A stretch of DNA of 64,000 nucleotides from Vibrio jasicida CAIM 1864 = LMG 25398 (GTDB lineage: Bacteria; Pseudomonadota; Gammaproteobacteria; Enterobacterales; Vibrionaceae), in contig NZ_BAOG01000041.1 in assembly GCF_000400365.1 (NCBI RefSeq), positions 124,001 to 188,000 of the forward strand, written 5' to 3'. How positions within the stretch are numbered: position 1 is the first letter of the stretch; the number at the start of each line of letters is the position of its first letter. Below are positions 30,798 to 40,763 of this stretch, piece by piece. The notes below the pieces were generated by a model. It saw only the letters and a list, made by a program, of their open reading frames with translations, had not been told where the DNA came from and did not search any database. The translations under genes were made by a program, and so were the position numbers.

Positions 30798-31178
30798 ATG
30801 GACGTCATTCAACCTTGCATCAAGATTCAAGTTCACACCAAATACATTGAAGAACAGTCCAACCCAGAACTGCAACGTTTTATCTTCGCCTACGTCATCA
30901 CCATCAAAAACCTCAGCCAACAAACCGTACAATTACTCAGTCGTCGCTGGTTAATTACGGATTCAAATGGCAAACAAATGACGGTAGAAGGCGAAGGTGT
31001 TGTCGGACAACAGCCCTTTATTCCTAGCAATGATGAATACACCTACAGTAGCGGTACTGCATTAGAAACTCCAGTAGGTGTCATGCAAGGACACTACATG
31101 ATGTTGGATGAGAAGGGACAAGAGTTTCTCACCGAAATAGACCCTTTCCGACTTGCTGTTCCCAATGTCCTAAATTAA
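30798..31178 (+). CDS. apaG: ApaG protein
   Basis: ApaG is a small all-beta protein of unsettled biochemical role, conserved beside apaH and rsmA. The ATG at 30798 is chosen over the GTG six bases earlier, because GAGG lies seven bases ahead of it and the length becomes 126 residues (E. coli 125). Conserved [10 protein letters not shown] and VVGQQPFI segments are visible. Confidence 0.93.
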   Translation: MDVIQPCIKIQVHTKYIEEQSNPELQRFIFAYVITIKNLSQQTVQLLSRRWLITDSNGKQMTVEGEGVVGQQPFIPSNDEYTYSSGTALETPVGVMQGHYMMLDEKGQEFLTEIDPFRLAVPNVLN

Positions 31179-31190
31179 TCAGGAGAGTCA

Positions 31191-31997
31191 GTGGCTACCT
31201 ACATCGTTGGTGACATTCAAGGCTGTTTCGATGAACTGCAACAGCTACTAGAACACGTTAATTTCTCAACTCAACACGATCAACTTTGGCTTGCTGGTGA
31301 CCTGGTGGCAAGAGGGCCTAAGTCATTAGAAACACTGCGCTTTGTTAAATCCCTTGGCGACAGCGCTAAAGTTGTCCTCGGCAATCACGATCTGCACCTA
31401 ATGGCGGTTTCTAAAGGCTTAAAGAAGGTGAAGGACAAAGATAAAACCGCACCTATCTTTTCCGCACCAGATAAAGATGATCTACTCACTTGGTTAGCAC
31501 AGCAACCACTCATGGCGGAACACGATGAGTTCGTTATGTGTCATGCGGGCATCTCACCTTTATGGGATCTACAGACGGCTCGAGCATGTGCACGTGAGGT
31601 CGAGGCGATAATTCAGAGTGAGCAACTGCATTGGTTACTGGAAAATATGTACAGCAACCAACCTGATCTTTGGGAGGAATCTCTATCAGGCTTAGATCGC
31701 TATCGCTATACCATCAATGCATTTACCCGTATGCGCTTTTGCTTTCCCGATGGCCGCTTGGATATGGACTGTAAACTTCCACCACAAGAAGTTTCAGAAG
31801 ATGAGCTTGTTCCTTGGTTTAAACTGCCAAAACGTGTGCCTTTAGAAAAAGCGGTCTTATTTGGTCACTGGGCAGCACTGCAAGGCTACATTGAAGAGAG
31901 CATTATTGGCCTTGATACGGGCTGTGTTTGGGGTGGCTCATTAACTATGATTCGCTGGGAAGATAAGCAAGTTTTCACCCAAGAAGCACTCAGTTAA
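31191..31997 (+). CDS. apaH: Diadenosine tetraphosphatase
   Basis: ApaH symmetrically hydrolyses Ap4A to two ADP and removes Np4 caps from RNA. It begins with GTG, preceded by AGGAGAG at good spacing; no other in-frame start fits. The calcineurin-type metal motifs are GDIQGC, GDLVARGP and GNHDLHL, with the later histidines in CHAGISPLWD and FGHWAALQG. Length is 268 residues. Confidence 0.96.
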   Translation: MATYIVGDIQGCFDELQQLLEHVNFSTQHDQLWLAGDLVARGPKSLETLRFVKSLGDSAKVVLGNHDLHLMAVSKGLKKVKDKDKTAPIFSAPDKDDLLTWLAQQPLMAEHDEFVMCHAGISPLWDLQTARACAREVEAIIQSEQLHWLLENMYSNQPDLWEESLSGLDRYRYTINAFTRMRFCFPDGRLDMDCKLPPQEVSEDELVPWFKLPKRVPLEKAVLFGHWAALQGYIEESIIGLDTGCVWGGSLTMIRWEDKQVFTQEALS

Positions 31998-32023
31998 CAA
32001 TTCGAATTAGCGGACTAGAAAAC

Positions 32024-32050
32024 AAAAAGCACCGTATTGACGGTGCTTCT
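32024..32050 (-). terminator. Terminator of folA (also faces apaH)
   Basis: AAGCACCGT and ACGGTGCTT form a 9-bp stem (32027-32048) with an ATTG loop. The T tract is strong only on the minus strand. Confidence 0.85.
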
Positions 32051-32064
32051 CTTATTCTAGCTGG

Positions 32065-32544
32065 TTACTTTTCTAGAACGGTGAAACGCATGTTATACGC
32101 ATTTTTTTCATCCGCTTGATACGCTTCAGAGTATGTTTCTTTAAACTCATTCCCCCAATCTGGGAACTGAGTATCACCCTCGATTTCAGCTTCAATATGA
32201 GTGACATATAGCTTATTTGCTATTGCCAAGCATGCAGCGTAAATCGCGCCACCACCAATGATCATCACTTCTTCACTGTCACCAGCAACCTCAAGCGCCT
32301 GCTCAATCGACGTAACAGTCGTGACACCTTCAATGGAAAGTGAAGTATCACGGCTGATGACAATATTCAAACGGCCAGGTAAAGGGCGTCCGATTGATTC
32401 ATAAGTTTTACGTCCCATCACAACAGGCTTACCCATTGTACAACGCTTAAACCATGCAAAATCTGCCGGAAGATGCCAAGGCATCTGGTTGTCTTTACCG
32501 ATGATACGGTTGTCTGCCATCGCGGCAATCATGCTGATGATCAT
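32065..32544 (-). CDS. folA: Dihydrofolate reductase
   Basis: FolA reduces dihydrofolate to tetrahydrofolate with NADPH. The 159 residues start MIISMIAAMADNRIIGKDNQ and contain MPWHLPADFAWFKRCTMGKP (substrate and cofactor binding), VMGRKTYESIGRPLPGR and VMIIGGGAIYAACL. AAGGACC precedes the start. It is separated from yjjB by nine bases on the same strand, so it may be read from yjjP as well. Confidence 0.96.
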   Translation of the reverse strand: MIISMIAAMADNRIIGKDNQMPWHLPADFAWFKRCTMGKPVVMGRKTYESIGRPLPGRLNIVISRDTSLSIEGVTTVTSIEQALEVAGDSEEVMIIGGGAIYAACLAIANKLYVTHIEAEIEGDTQFPDWGNEFKETYSEAYQADEKNAYNMRFTVLEK

Positions 32545-32553
32545 ATTGGGTCC

Positions 32554-33027
32554 TTATACTATGGGTCTGCGGCGATAGAATAACAGCCCCGGAACCGCCA
32601 AGCCAACCGCTAAGCCTGCAATAATAAACATCGCCTTAAGAAAGTTCTCCATACATGTCGCAATTAACTCTGGCGAATAACCCAAGTGGTTTATCTCCAC
32701 CATGGCAATCATGGCTTTAAAGGCAAATACACCGGGCACCATTGGGATCAAAGCTGCAACAGTGAAAACTTTGGGATGAGCAAGAAAACGATGCGACCAA
32801 TGTACGCCGATTAAGCCAACAAGGGTCGCAGCAAAAAAGCTCGCCCACTCAATCGGCAAGCCAAAGTGCATCATCAAATAGCGACTGCCATGACCAATCG
32901 CACCACCTACGGCACAATAAACTAAAGCGCGCTGTGGCACGTTAAACACCATGGCAAAACCCACTGCAGGAATCGCCGCAAAAAACATATCATTCAGCAG
33001 GCCAAGTGCGAGTTCAAATACACTCAT
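32554..33027 (-). CDS. yjjB: ThrE-type exporter subunit, YjjB family
   Basis: The smaller membrane half of a split ThrE-type transporter; in E. coli YjjP-YjjB exports succinate. The start is placed at MSVFELALGLLND, whose ATG overlaps the yjjP stop by one base (TAATG), giving 157 residues. The protein is almost entirely hydrophobic with about five membrane segments. Confidence 0.9.
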   Translation of the reverse strand: MSVFELALGLLNDMFFAAIPAVGFAMVFNVPQRALVYCAVGGAIGHGSRYLMMHFGLPIEWASFFAATLVGLIGVHWSHRFLAHPKVFTVAALIPMVPGVFAFKAMIAMVEINHLGYSPELIATCMENFLKAMFIIAGLAVGLAVPGLLFYRRRPIV

Positions 33028-33830
33028 TAGCTCATCCACCCCCAAATACCGGTGACTTCCATCGCTGCTACGATGCCAAGTGAAGTTGCTAATGTCAGTA
33101 GACTTGCCATGGTAAATCTCGCGATGCCCATATTGATGTGGCCTTTAAGCATGTCTGCAACGGAGTTAATCAGAGGGAAGCCCGGTACTAACATCAGGAC
33201 CGAAGATGCCATTGCTACCGTAGGTAAATTACCAATTTCAAAGATCACGGCTTGAGCGGAAATCAGCGTTGTGACGAATGCTGTAGCGGCGAAATTAAGT
33301 AGAGGATTAAAATGTCGATGCCCAATCTCTTGTCTGACGATCATACCACCAGCAGAGGCGAGGAACGTCATGCCGAAGACTCCCCAATCTCCTCCAGCTA
33401 GATGACTAAAGGCAGCACAAGAAAGACCAATCATAAACACGACTAACCAGCGGTTATAGCGCTCTGGGCTGATGGTATTGAGTTTCTTCTGTGCCATTTT
33501 CACATCGAGTAAACCGCGCTCCATCATGATACAGATACGCTGAATTTGCGTAATGACACGCATGTTAATTCCACGATCGGCACAGCTTCTTGTGGTAGTA
33601 ATGCAATGATCGTCCATCACCGTTGTGACCACCAAGGCATTGGCAGACAGTGCAACAGCAACATCGCTAACGCCACTCGCAAACCCAATGCGCTGCATAA
33701 TATCGCTCACCAGCGTACTTTCTGCACCGTGGGCTAATAACATTTGCCCGGCTTGAGCCACGAGCCGAGAAATGGCTCTTTGATTGGACGCCGCCATAGC
33801 TTCTTCAGGCGGCATAGCTTCCGATGTCAT
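33027..33830 (-). CDS. yjjP: ThrE-type exporter subunit, YjjP family
   Basis: The larger half of the split ThrE-type exporter. It has a soluble N-terminal part carrying HGAESTLVSDIMQRIGFA and five hydrophobic segments after about residue 125. PGFPLINSVADMLKGH is strongly conserved with E. coli YjjP. The 267 residues start after GGAAG. Succinate export is known for the E. coli pair; the substrate here is inferred. Confidence 0.9.
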   Translation of the reverse strand: MTSEAMPPEEAMAASNQRAISRLVAQAGQMLLAHGAESTLVSDIMQRIGFASGVSDVAVALSANALVVTTVMDDHCITTTRSCADRGINMRVITQIQRICIMMERGLLDVKMAQKKLNTISPERYNRWLVVFMIGLSCAAFSHLAGGDWGVFGMTFLASAGGMIVRQEIGHRHFNPLLNFAATAFVTTLISAQAVIFEIGNLPTVAMASSVLMLVPGFPLINSVADMLKGHINMGIARFTMASLLTLATSLGIVAAMEVTGIWGWMS

Positions 33831-33850
33831 AAATACTTCCTAAGTCCATT

Positions 33851-33929
33851 TATACCCAAGTAACCTCACCCTTGGGAGGGTGTCATTGACCCCGCTCTGA
33901 ATCCTACATCTTGAAGTCACTTGGGTATA
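33851..33929. repeat. Short dispersed-type inverted-repeat element
   Basis: A 79-base unit bounded by the perfect 11-bp terminal inverted repeats TATACCCAAGT and ACTTGGGTATA. A smaller CACCC/GGGTG hairpin (33867-33882) lies inside. It has no coding capacity. Elements with the TATACCCAAGT end are common between genes in vibrios and resemble ERIC-like or MITE-like repeats; only one copy is in this window. Confidence 0.7.
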
Positions 33930-33976
33930 TTTTATTATTGTGCCGTAAAACACATCGTCTAAACATGATTTAGATA

Positions 33977-34006
33977 CAAAAAAAGCCGCAATATACATTG
34001 CGGCTT
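33977..34006 (-). terminator. Terminator of obgE
   Basis: AAGCCGCAAT and ATTGCGGCTT make a perfect 10-bp stem with an ATAC loop, followed on the minus strand by seven T. Confidence 0.92.
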
Positions 34007-34023
34007 AATGAAATAACTAGCAA

Positions 34024-35205
<1,182 letters not shown>

Positions 35206-35337
35206 TTACTCCGACTACTTCGTGCGTGGATTTAATCTGACTTATCATCAAACAATTTTAGCAGATGACAGATCTAAGCACCCTGAACCTACCAACAAGG
35301 TAAAAACGAGAAACTTGAATATGTCGACTGCTACAAA

Positions 35338-35366
35338 TAAAAAACCCCGCCGAATCGGCAGGGCTT
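35338..35366 (-). terminator. Terminator after rplU-rpmA
   Basis: GCCCTGCCG and CGGCGGGG pair around ATT and are followed on the minus strand by TTTTTTATTT. Some read-through into obgE is likely. Confidence 0.8.
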
Positions 35367-35410
35367 TTGAATTCAGCTTTAAAGCTTAAATAATTAACCT
35401 AAAAGGTAAA

Positions 35411-35668
35411 TTACTCAGCTTCGATGCTTACAAACTTACGGTTTTTAGGACCTTTAACCTCGAACTTCACTTTACCTTCAGTAAGAGCGAATAGAGTGTG
35501 GTCTTTACCGATACCTACGTTGTTACCAGCGTGGAACTTAGTACCACGTTGACGTACGATGATGTTACCTGCAAGAACAGACTCACCACCGAAACGCTTA
35601 ACACCAAGGCGTTTGCTTTCTGAATCGCGGCCGTTACGAGTAGAACCACCAGCTTTTTTGTGTGCCAT
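35411..35668 (-). CDS. rpmA: 50S ribosomal protein L27
   Basis: The 85 residues begin [20 protein letters not shown]. The N-terminal tail of L27 reaches the peptidyl-transferase centre. It is 20 bases after rplU, in the standard L21-L27 operon. Confidence 0.97.
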
Positions 35669-35688
35669 TGTTAAACTCTCCTAATAGA

Positions 35689-36000
35689 TTAAGCGTTGAT
35701 ACCAGTGATCTTCACTTCAGTGAACCACTGACGATGACCCTGTTGCTTACGAGAGTGCTTACGACGACGGAACTTAACGATTTTAACTTTATCGCCACGA
35801 CCGTGTTGTACAACTTCAGCAACAACTTTGCCGCCCTCTACAAGAGGAGCGCCAACTTTGATGTCTTCGCCGTTAGCAACAAGAAGAACTGTATCAAATT
35901 CAACAGTTGCACCAGTTTCAACGTCTAATTTCTCTAAACGAAGAGTTTGACCTTCGCTTACACGGTGTTGTTTACCACCAGATTGGAAAACAGCGTACAT
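35689..36000 (-). CDS. rplU: 50S ribosomal protein L21
   Basis: The 103 residues begin [20 protein letters not shown], and the C-terminus carries the basic [20 protein letters not shown] rRNA-binding region. It is first in the operon, behind a consensus promoter at 36072-36100. Confidence 0.97.
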   Translation of the reverse strand: MYAVFQSGGKQHRVSEGQTLRLEKLDVETGATVEFDTVLLVANGEDIKVGAPLVEGGKVVAEVVQHGRGDKVKIVKFRRRKHSRKQQGHRQWFTEVKITGINA

Positions 36001-36018
36001 ATTTTACTCCGCTTTTTC

Positions 36019-36045
36019 CGCACAGCCTTTTCATGAGGGTGTGCG
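36019..36045 (-). promoter_or_regulatory. Hairpin in the rplU 5' leader
   Basis: CGCACAGCC (36019-36027) pairs with GGGTGTGCG (36037-36045) with one mismatch. It lies 19-45 bases ahead of the rplU start codon and could affect translation. No known L21 leader motif from this group could be recalled. Confidence 0.4.
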
Positions 36046-36071
36046 CTAAACTAATCATCAATAGGGCGCAG

Positions 36072-36100
36072 ATTCTACAGAAGAGATGCCCCTATGACAA
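36072..36100 (-). promoter_or_regulatory. Promoter of rplU-rpmA
   Basis: Read on the minus strand, TTGTCA (-35, 36095-36100) and TAGAAT (-10, 36072-36077) are separated by exactly 17 bases. Each differs from consensus at one base. Confidence 0.8.
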
Positions 36101-36257
36101 GCCATATTTTGAAAAAATTGGCGAAAAGCTAATCGCCAAAGAAAAGTGCGGCAATCATGCCCTTTAGTAATGTATTAATCAACGTTTTTTAGTGTATTAT
36201 TCGACAATTATATAAATCGAATAAGCCTTGCAGGGTCTAACTTCAGCCGGATATACG

Positions 36258-37229
36258 ATGGATTTTAAAACTATCCAAGCGCTTACTGCCGATGACATGG
36301 CAAAAGTGAATGAAACAATTCAAGCCCAACTAAATTCTGATGTCTCTTTAATCAACCAGCTCGGTTTCTATATCGTGAGTGGTGGAGGCAAACGCTTAAG
36401 ACCACTTCTGGCGATATTGTCAGCACGTGCTCTTGGTTACCAAGGTAACGGCCATACAATGGCAGCGGCGTTTATCGAGTTCATCCACACAGCAACACTG
36501 TTGCACGATGATGTGGTAGACGAATCAGACATGCGCCGTGGTAAAGCGACAGCAAACGCTGCGTTTGGTAATGCCGCTAGCGTGTTAGTTGGGGACTTTA
36601 TTTATACTCGCTCATTCCAAATGATGACTGAGCTAGGATCAATGAAGATCCTTAAACTAATGAGTGACGCAGTTAATGTAATCGCAGAGGGTGAGGTTCA
36701 GCAGTTAATGAACTGCAATGATCCTGACACGACAGAAGAAAGCTACATGCAGGTCATCTACTCTAAGACCGCACGTTTGTTTGAGTCTGCAACCCAAATT
36801 GGTGCGATTCTTAACGATGCTCCTGAAGAAGTAGAAGTCGCTTTCCAAAACTACGGTAAATATTTGGGTACAGCATTCCAACTGATCGACGACGTGATGG
36901 ATTACACGTCTGACGGTGAGGATATGGGTAAGAATGTTGGTGATGATTTAGCTGAAGGCAAACCAACGCTTCCTCTACTTCATGCCATGCGCAATACCAC
37001 CCCAGAGAATGCACAGATGATCCGTGAGGCTATCGAAAAAGCCAACGGTATGGATCACTTGGATGACATTCTTGCTGTAATGAAAGTAGCCGGCTCACTT
37101 GAGTACACAACGCAGAAAGCACTAGAAGAAGCAGACAAAGCGATTGCAGAACTCGCAATCTTGCCAGAGTCAGAGTACAAGCAAGCGCTTATTACACTGG
37201 CTCACATGTCAGTGAACCGCACTAGTTAA
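36258..37229 (+). CDS. ispB: Octaprenyl diphosphate synthase
   Basis: IspB elongates farnesyl diphosphate to the C40 chain used for ubiquinone and menaquinone. The start at MDFKTIQALTADDMAKVNE gives 323 residues, the same as E. coli. Both aspartate-rich motifs are present: LLHDDVVDESDMRRG and QLIDDVMDYTSD. The ribosome binding site is poor (CCGGA). It is divergent from rplU. Confidence 0.95.
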   Translation: MDFKTIQALTADDMAKVNETIQAQLNSDVSLINQLGFYIVSGGGKRLRPLLAILSARALGYQGNGHTMAAAFIEFIHTATLLHDDVVDESDMRRGKATANAAFGNAASVLVGDFIYTRSFQMMTELGSMKILKLMSDAVNVIAEGEVQQLMNCNDPDTTEESYMQVIYSKTARLFESATQIGAILNDAPEEVEVAFQNYGKYLGTAFQLIDDVMDYTSDGEDMGKNVGDDLAEGKPTLPLLHAMRNTTPENAQMIREAIEKANGMDHLDDILAVMKVAGSLEYTTQKALEEADKAIAELAILPESEYKQALITLAHMSVNRTS

Positions 37230-37251
37230 CGGCATAAAATAGACCCACAAT

Positions 37252-37280
37252 AAAAAGGAAGAGCATGGCTCTTCCTTTTT
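37252..37280 (+). terminator. Terminator of ispB
   Basis: AAGGAAGAGC and GCTCTTCCTT pair around ATG, followed by T residues. Confidence 0.92.
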
Positions 37281-37311
37281 GTGTACCTCAAATTCTTCTC
37301 ACCGCTACCAT

Positions 37312-37506
37312 CTAATAGTATCTATCGCAGCTATCGTGAAGCTGTGGGTTATCTTCAATTTCGTCGAAACTGACCGCCAACTGCTCTTCCGAACCTTGTT
37401 TGGCAAGAAGCACTGTCTCCGCCTCTTGATCAACCACTAAGATTGTTCCGACACCTTGTTGGCATTCCACCACCATACCTTTACGGATTCGATTGGCTTC
37501 CATCAT
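37312..37506 (-). CDS. Small conserved-looking protein of unknown function
   Basis: A 64-residue frame from the first of two adjacent ATGs (37504-37506; the second is also possible). GGGAG lies just ahead. The sequence (RKGMVVECQQGVGTILVVDQ, LAKQGSEEQLAVSFDEIED) looks like a small beta-rich KOW/SH3-like barrel. I do not recognise a named family. It lies between ispB and mdh, transcribed alone. Confidence 0.65.
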   Translation of the reverse strand: MMEANRIRKGMVVECQQGVGTILVVDQEAETVLLAKQGSEEQLAVSFDEIEDNPQLHDSCDRYY

Positions 37507-37565
37507 CTTCTCCCTCACAAAGTTGTTTGATTCAGACTCTGTTACGCGAGATAAAATGAAAGGAT

Positions 37566-37594
37566 CAAAAAAGCCGATCTAAGATCGGCTTTCT
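37566..37594 (-). terminator. Terminator of mdh
   Basis: AAGCCGATC and GATCGGCTT form a 9-bp stem with a very short loop, followed on the minus strand by TTTTGATCC. Confidence 0.85.
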
Positions 37595-37625
37595 TCTTTA
37601 TATAGCTTTCTCTTTGTAGAGACGA

Positions 37626-38561
37626 TTATTTAGCGAATTCAACACCAATGTTGATATCGCCATTTAGCGTTTCCAACATACCATCAAGTGCTGACTTCTC
37701 GTAGTCACTTAGTGCGCCATAGCTTAGTACTTCTTCTACGCCGTCTTTACCCAGTTTAACTGGTTGTGCAAAGTAAGGCGCATGTTCACTGCCACCTTCC
37801 ACGTATGCACATTCTACTACGCCTTCTTCACCTTGAAGTGCTCGTACTAGAGCAAGACCGAAGCGACATGCTGCTTGACCCATAGACAGAGTCGCGCTAC
37901 CGCCACCCGCTTTTGCTTCAACAACTTCTGTACCCGCATTTTGGATACGTTTCGTTAGCGCTTCTACTTCTTCAGCGGTGAACTCAACACCTTCTACTTG
38001 AGATAGAAGAGGAAGAATAGTCACACCAGAGTGGCCACCGATAACAGGAACGCGAACGTCACCTGGATCTTTATCTTTTAGTTCAGCCACGAAGGTTTCT
38101 GAGCGGATAACGTCTAGCGTTGTAACACCAAACAGTTTGCGCTTATCGTACACACCGGCTTTCTTTAATACTTCCGCGGCGATTGGCACTGTGGTGTTCA
38201 CTGGGTTAGTGATAATACCCACGCATGCCGTTGGACATACTACTGCAATCTTTTCTGCTAGTGACTTAACGATACCAGCATTTACATTAAATAGATCAGC
38301 ACGATCCATACCAGGCTTGCGTGCGACACCAGCTGAGATAAGAACCACGTCAGCACCTTCTAGTGCAGGCGTTGGATCTTCACCAGCGTAACCTTTAATA
38401 GATACTGGTGTCGGGATATGGCTAAGATCTGCAGCCACACCAGGAGTTACTGGAGCAATATCATATAGGGCTAAATCTGAACCTGCAGGAAGACGGTTCT
38501 TAAGTAGAAGGGCCAGAGCTTGACCGATGCCGCCAGCGGCACCAATAACGGCTACTTTCAT
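37626..38561 (-). CDS. mdh: Malate dehydrogenase (NAD)
   Basis: Mdh interconverts malate and oxaloacetate in the TCA cycle. The 311 residues show the Rossmann start [20 protein letters not shown], catalytic [12 protein letters not shown] and the [13 protein letters not shown] segment. GGAGAAC precedes the start. It is divergent from argR, as in many gammaproteobacteria. Confidence 0.97.
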   Translation of the reverse strand: MKVAVIGAAGGIGQALALLLKNRLPAGSDLALYDIAPVTPGVAADLSHIPTPVSIKGYAGEDPTPALEGADVVLISAGVARKPGMDRADLFNVNAGIVKSLAEKIAVVCPTACVGIITNPVNTTVPIAAEVLKKAGVYDKRKLFGVTTLDVIRSETFVAELKDKDPGDVRVPVIGGHSGVTILPLLSQVEGVEFTAEEVEALTKRIQNAGTEVVEAKAGGGSATLSMGQAACRFGLALVRALQGEEGVVECAYVEGGSEHAPYFAQPVKLGKDGVEEVLSYGALSDYEKSALDGMLETLNGDINIGVEFAK

Positions 38562-38919
38562 GTAGTTCTCCTTGAGAGTATTTCTCTTATAAACGTATTC
38601 GTAGGGTATTTTGTAACCAACTGAAATAAAGCTATCGGAATCACAACTTGATTACAATCAATTAACGCCAGCTTTGCGACCTCGCGCAACTCGCTGTTAT
38701 CGTGCTACAAACAAAGGTCTGATTATTGGTTTATTCTGTTGAAATGACAAGAAATTCAATGCAATAAATAGGTCAACGATTTCATACTTAAAGAACCCTA
38801 TCCTGTTTAGGGTTTACAGTGATGGAATTAACATAATGCCGTGAGTTTTTGGCACTGCATGAATATCTATGCGAGAATATGCAAAATTGCTGACCTGTAA
38901 TAAGAGAACCATAACGACT
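38562..38919. other. 358-base divergent region mdh / argR
   Basis: No gene is seen. It holds the inverted repeat AACCCTA-7-TAGGGTT (38794-38814). Close to argR there is an ARG-box-like sequence around 38859-38873 containing TGAATATCTAT. These probably serve control of mdh and argR, but neither is certain. Confidence 0.5.
38859..38880 (+). promoter_or_regulatory. Possible ARG box upstream of argR
   Basis: The sequence ATGAATATCTATGCG resembles the left half of the ArgR operator (TGAAT followed by A/T bases), while the right half is degenerate. Its position about 40-60 bases ahead of argR would fit autoregulation. Confidence 0.3.
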
Positions 38920-39390
38920 ATGCGCAATTCAGAAAAACAAGATAACTTAGTTCGCGCTTTTAAAGCCTTATTAAAAGAAGAAAGCTTTGGCTCACAGGGT
39001 GAGATCGTTGATGCATTAAAACAACAAGGTTTCGAAAGCATCAACCAATCTAAAGTCTCCCGTATGCTGACCAAATTTGGTGCGGTACGTACACGTAACG
39101 CAAAAATGGAGATGGTTTACTGTCTGCCAGCAGAGCTTGGAGTTCCTACGGTAAGCAGCTCTTTACGTGAACTTGTACTGGATATTGACCACAACGCTGC
39201 GTTAGTCGTTATCCATACTGGTCCAGGTGCTGCACAATTGATTGCTCGCCTACTTGATTCACTAGGCAAATCAGAAGGCATTCTGGGTGTCGTTGCAGGT
39301 GATGACACCATCTTTATTACCCCAACAATGCCAGTTTCAACAGAACAATTGTTCAAATCAGTGTGTGAGCTTTTCGAATACACAGGCTAA
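38920..39390 (+). CDS. argR: Arginine repressor
   Basis: ArgR is the hexameric arginine-responsive repressor. The start at [20 protein letters not shown] gives 156 residues. The winged helix (about 1-70) includes [19 protein letters not shown]. The C-terminal arginine-binding and oligomerisation domain includes [17 protein letters not shown] and VAGDDTIFI, with the two Asp that contact arginine. Confidence 0.96.
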   Translation: MRNSEKQDNLVRAFKALLKEESFGSQGEIVDALKQQGFESINQSKVSRMLTKFGAVRTRNAKMEMVYCLPAELGVPTVSSSLRELVLDIDHNAALVVIHTGPGAAQLIARLLDSLGKSEGILGVVAGDDTIFITPTMPVSTEQLFKSVCELFEYTG

Positions 39391-39774
39391 GTAACTGTTT
39401 GTGGGCTATGAAATTAGTTGAATTTTGTAGCCCATAAATTATGTAAACAAAATGATTCCAACGTCTATTTTTTACTCACCCCATTTGTGATCAATATCAC
39501 GCTATTGATTTTTTTAACACCCTCACACAAAATCGGCATAAGTAACTGTTATAAAACAGATTAGCTTGCGAATTTATCCCCACCTACTGTCGCAAGCTTT
39601 AGACTTATTCGCTATAACTTTTAACAATCGGATAATTTTCTGCCAATTTTTTGTTATGATTCGCTCGCTTTTTCAAACGATTGGATTGGAAAAGATGCCG
39701 TTTCCAAATAGGAAACTCCTGAAGTAATTTACAGTTATTTCTGGGTTAATAATGAATATAAGGAAGGGAAATTC
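39391..39774. other. 384-base region between argR and the TRAP binding-protein gene
   Basis: No gene is seen. From left to right it holds an argR-end hairpin TGGGCTA/TAGCCCA (39402-39434), a CRP-like site (39486-39501), a 9-bp hairpin AGCTTGCGA/TCGCAAGCT (39563-39598), and two mutually exclusive hairpins around GTTTCC (39686-39716). Confidence 0.6.
39486..39501 (+). promoter_or_regulatory. CRP-like binding site upstream of the TRAP operon
   Basis: TGTGA-TCAATA-TCACG matches the CRP consensus (TGTGA-N6-TCACA) at nine of ten positions. The same core, TGAT-CAAT-ATCA, also resembles an FNR box. It lies about 270 bases ahead of the binding-protein start, leaving room for a long leader. Confidence 0.6.
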
Positions 39775-40743
39775 ATGGCATTTAACAAACTTCTTAAAGT
39801 AGGCGCAATCGCTGCAGCAGTTATGGGCGCAGGCGCAGTTAACGCTCAAGAGTTTATTACTATCGGTACTGGCTCAGTAACAGGTGTTTACTACCCTACT
39901 GGTGGTGCTATTTGTAAATTGGTAAACAAAGGTCGTAAAGATCACAACATTCGTTGTTCAGTAGAATCGACTGGCGGCTCAATTTACAACGTCAACACTA
40001 TCCGTGCTGGCGAGCTAGATTTTGGTATCGTGCAATCGGACTGGCAATACCATGGCTACAACGGTACGAGCAAGTTTGCTGAACAAGGCCCGTACAAAAA
40101 ACTGCGTGCAATGTTCTCTCTTCATACAGAACCTTTTAACATCATCGCACGTGCAGATTCTGGTATCGAAAACGTTCAAGACCTAAAAGGTAAACGTGTA
40201 AACATCGGTAACCCTGGTTCTGGTGACCGCGCGACAATGGGCGTAGTGATGGATGCAATGGGCTGGACTAACGACAGCTTTAAACTTGCATCAGAACTAA
40301 AAGGCTCAGAACGTTCTCAAGCACTGTGTGATAACAAGATCGACGCGTTTATCTACATGGTTGGCCACCCGAACGGTTCAATCAAAGAAGCAACAACCTC
40401 TTGTGATGCGAAGCTAGTTCCTGCAACTGGTCCAGAAATCGAGAAAATCGTTGCTAACAACCCATACTACGCATTCAGCACAGTGCCTGCTGGTATGTAC
40501 CGTGGTACAGATAAAGACGTAAACAGCTTTGGTGTTGCGGCAACAATGGTAACGACTTCTGATGTTTCAGATGACGTGGCTTACAACGTTGCTAAAGCTG
40601 TGTTCGAAAACTTCGATACATTCAAACGTCTACACCCTGCATTTGCAAACCTGAAAAAAGAAGACATGGTGAAAGCTGGTCTTTCAATCCCTCTTCACCC
40701 AGGTGCAGAGAAGTACTACAAAGAAGTAGGTCTGCTTAAGTAA
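39775..40743 (+). CDS. TAXI-type TRAP transporter solute-binding protein
   Basis: A 322-residue periplasmic receptor of the TAXI subgroup of TRAP transporters, which take up organic acids using a sodium gradient. A signal peptide (MAFNKLLKVGAIAAAVMGAGAVNA) precedes FITIGTGSVTGVYYPTGGAICKL, the family's opening signature. The GNPGSGDRATMGVVMDAMGW segment is typical. AGGAAGGG is an excellent ribosome binding site. A structured 310-base gap separates it from the permease. The ligand cannot be read from sequence. Confidence 0.92.
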   Translation: MAFNKLLKVGAIAAAVMGAGAVNAQEFITIGTGSVTGVYYPTGGAICKLVNKGRKDHNIRCSVESTGGSIYNVNTIRAGELDFGIVQSDWQYHGYNGTSKFAEQGPYKKLRAMFSLHTEPFNIIARADSGIENVQDLKGKRVNIGNPGSGDRATMGVVMDAMGWTNDSFKLASELKGSERSQALCDNKIDAFIYMVGHPNGSIKEATTSCDAKLVPATGPEIEKIVANNPYYAFSTVPAGMYRGTDKDVNSFGVAATMVTTSDVSDDVAYNVAKAVFENFDTFKRLHPAFANLKKEDMVKAGLSIPLHPGAEKYYKEVGLLK

Positions 40744-40763
40744 GCAGCTACTGACTCCAAGCT

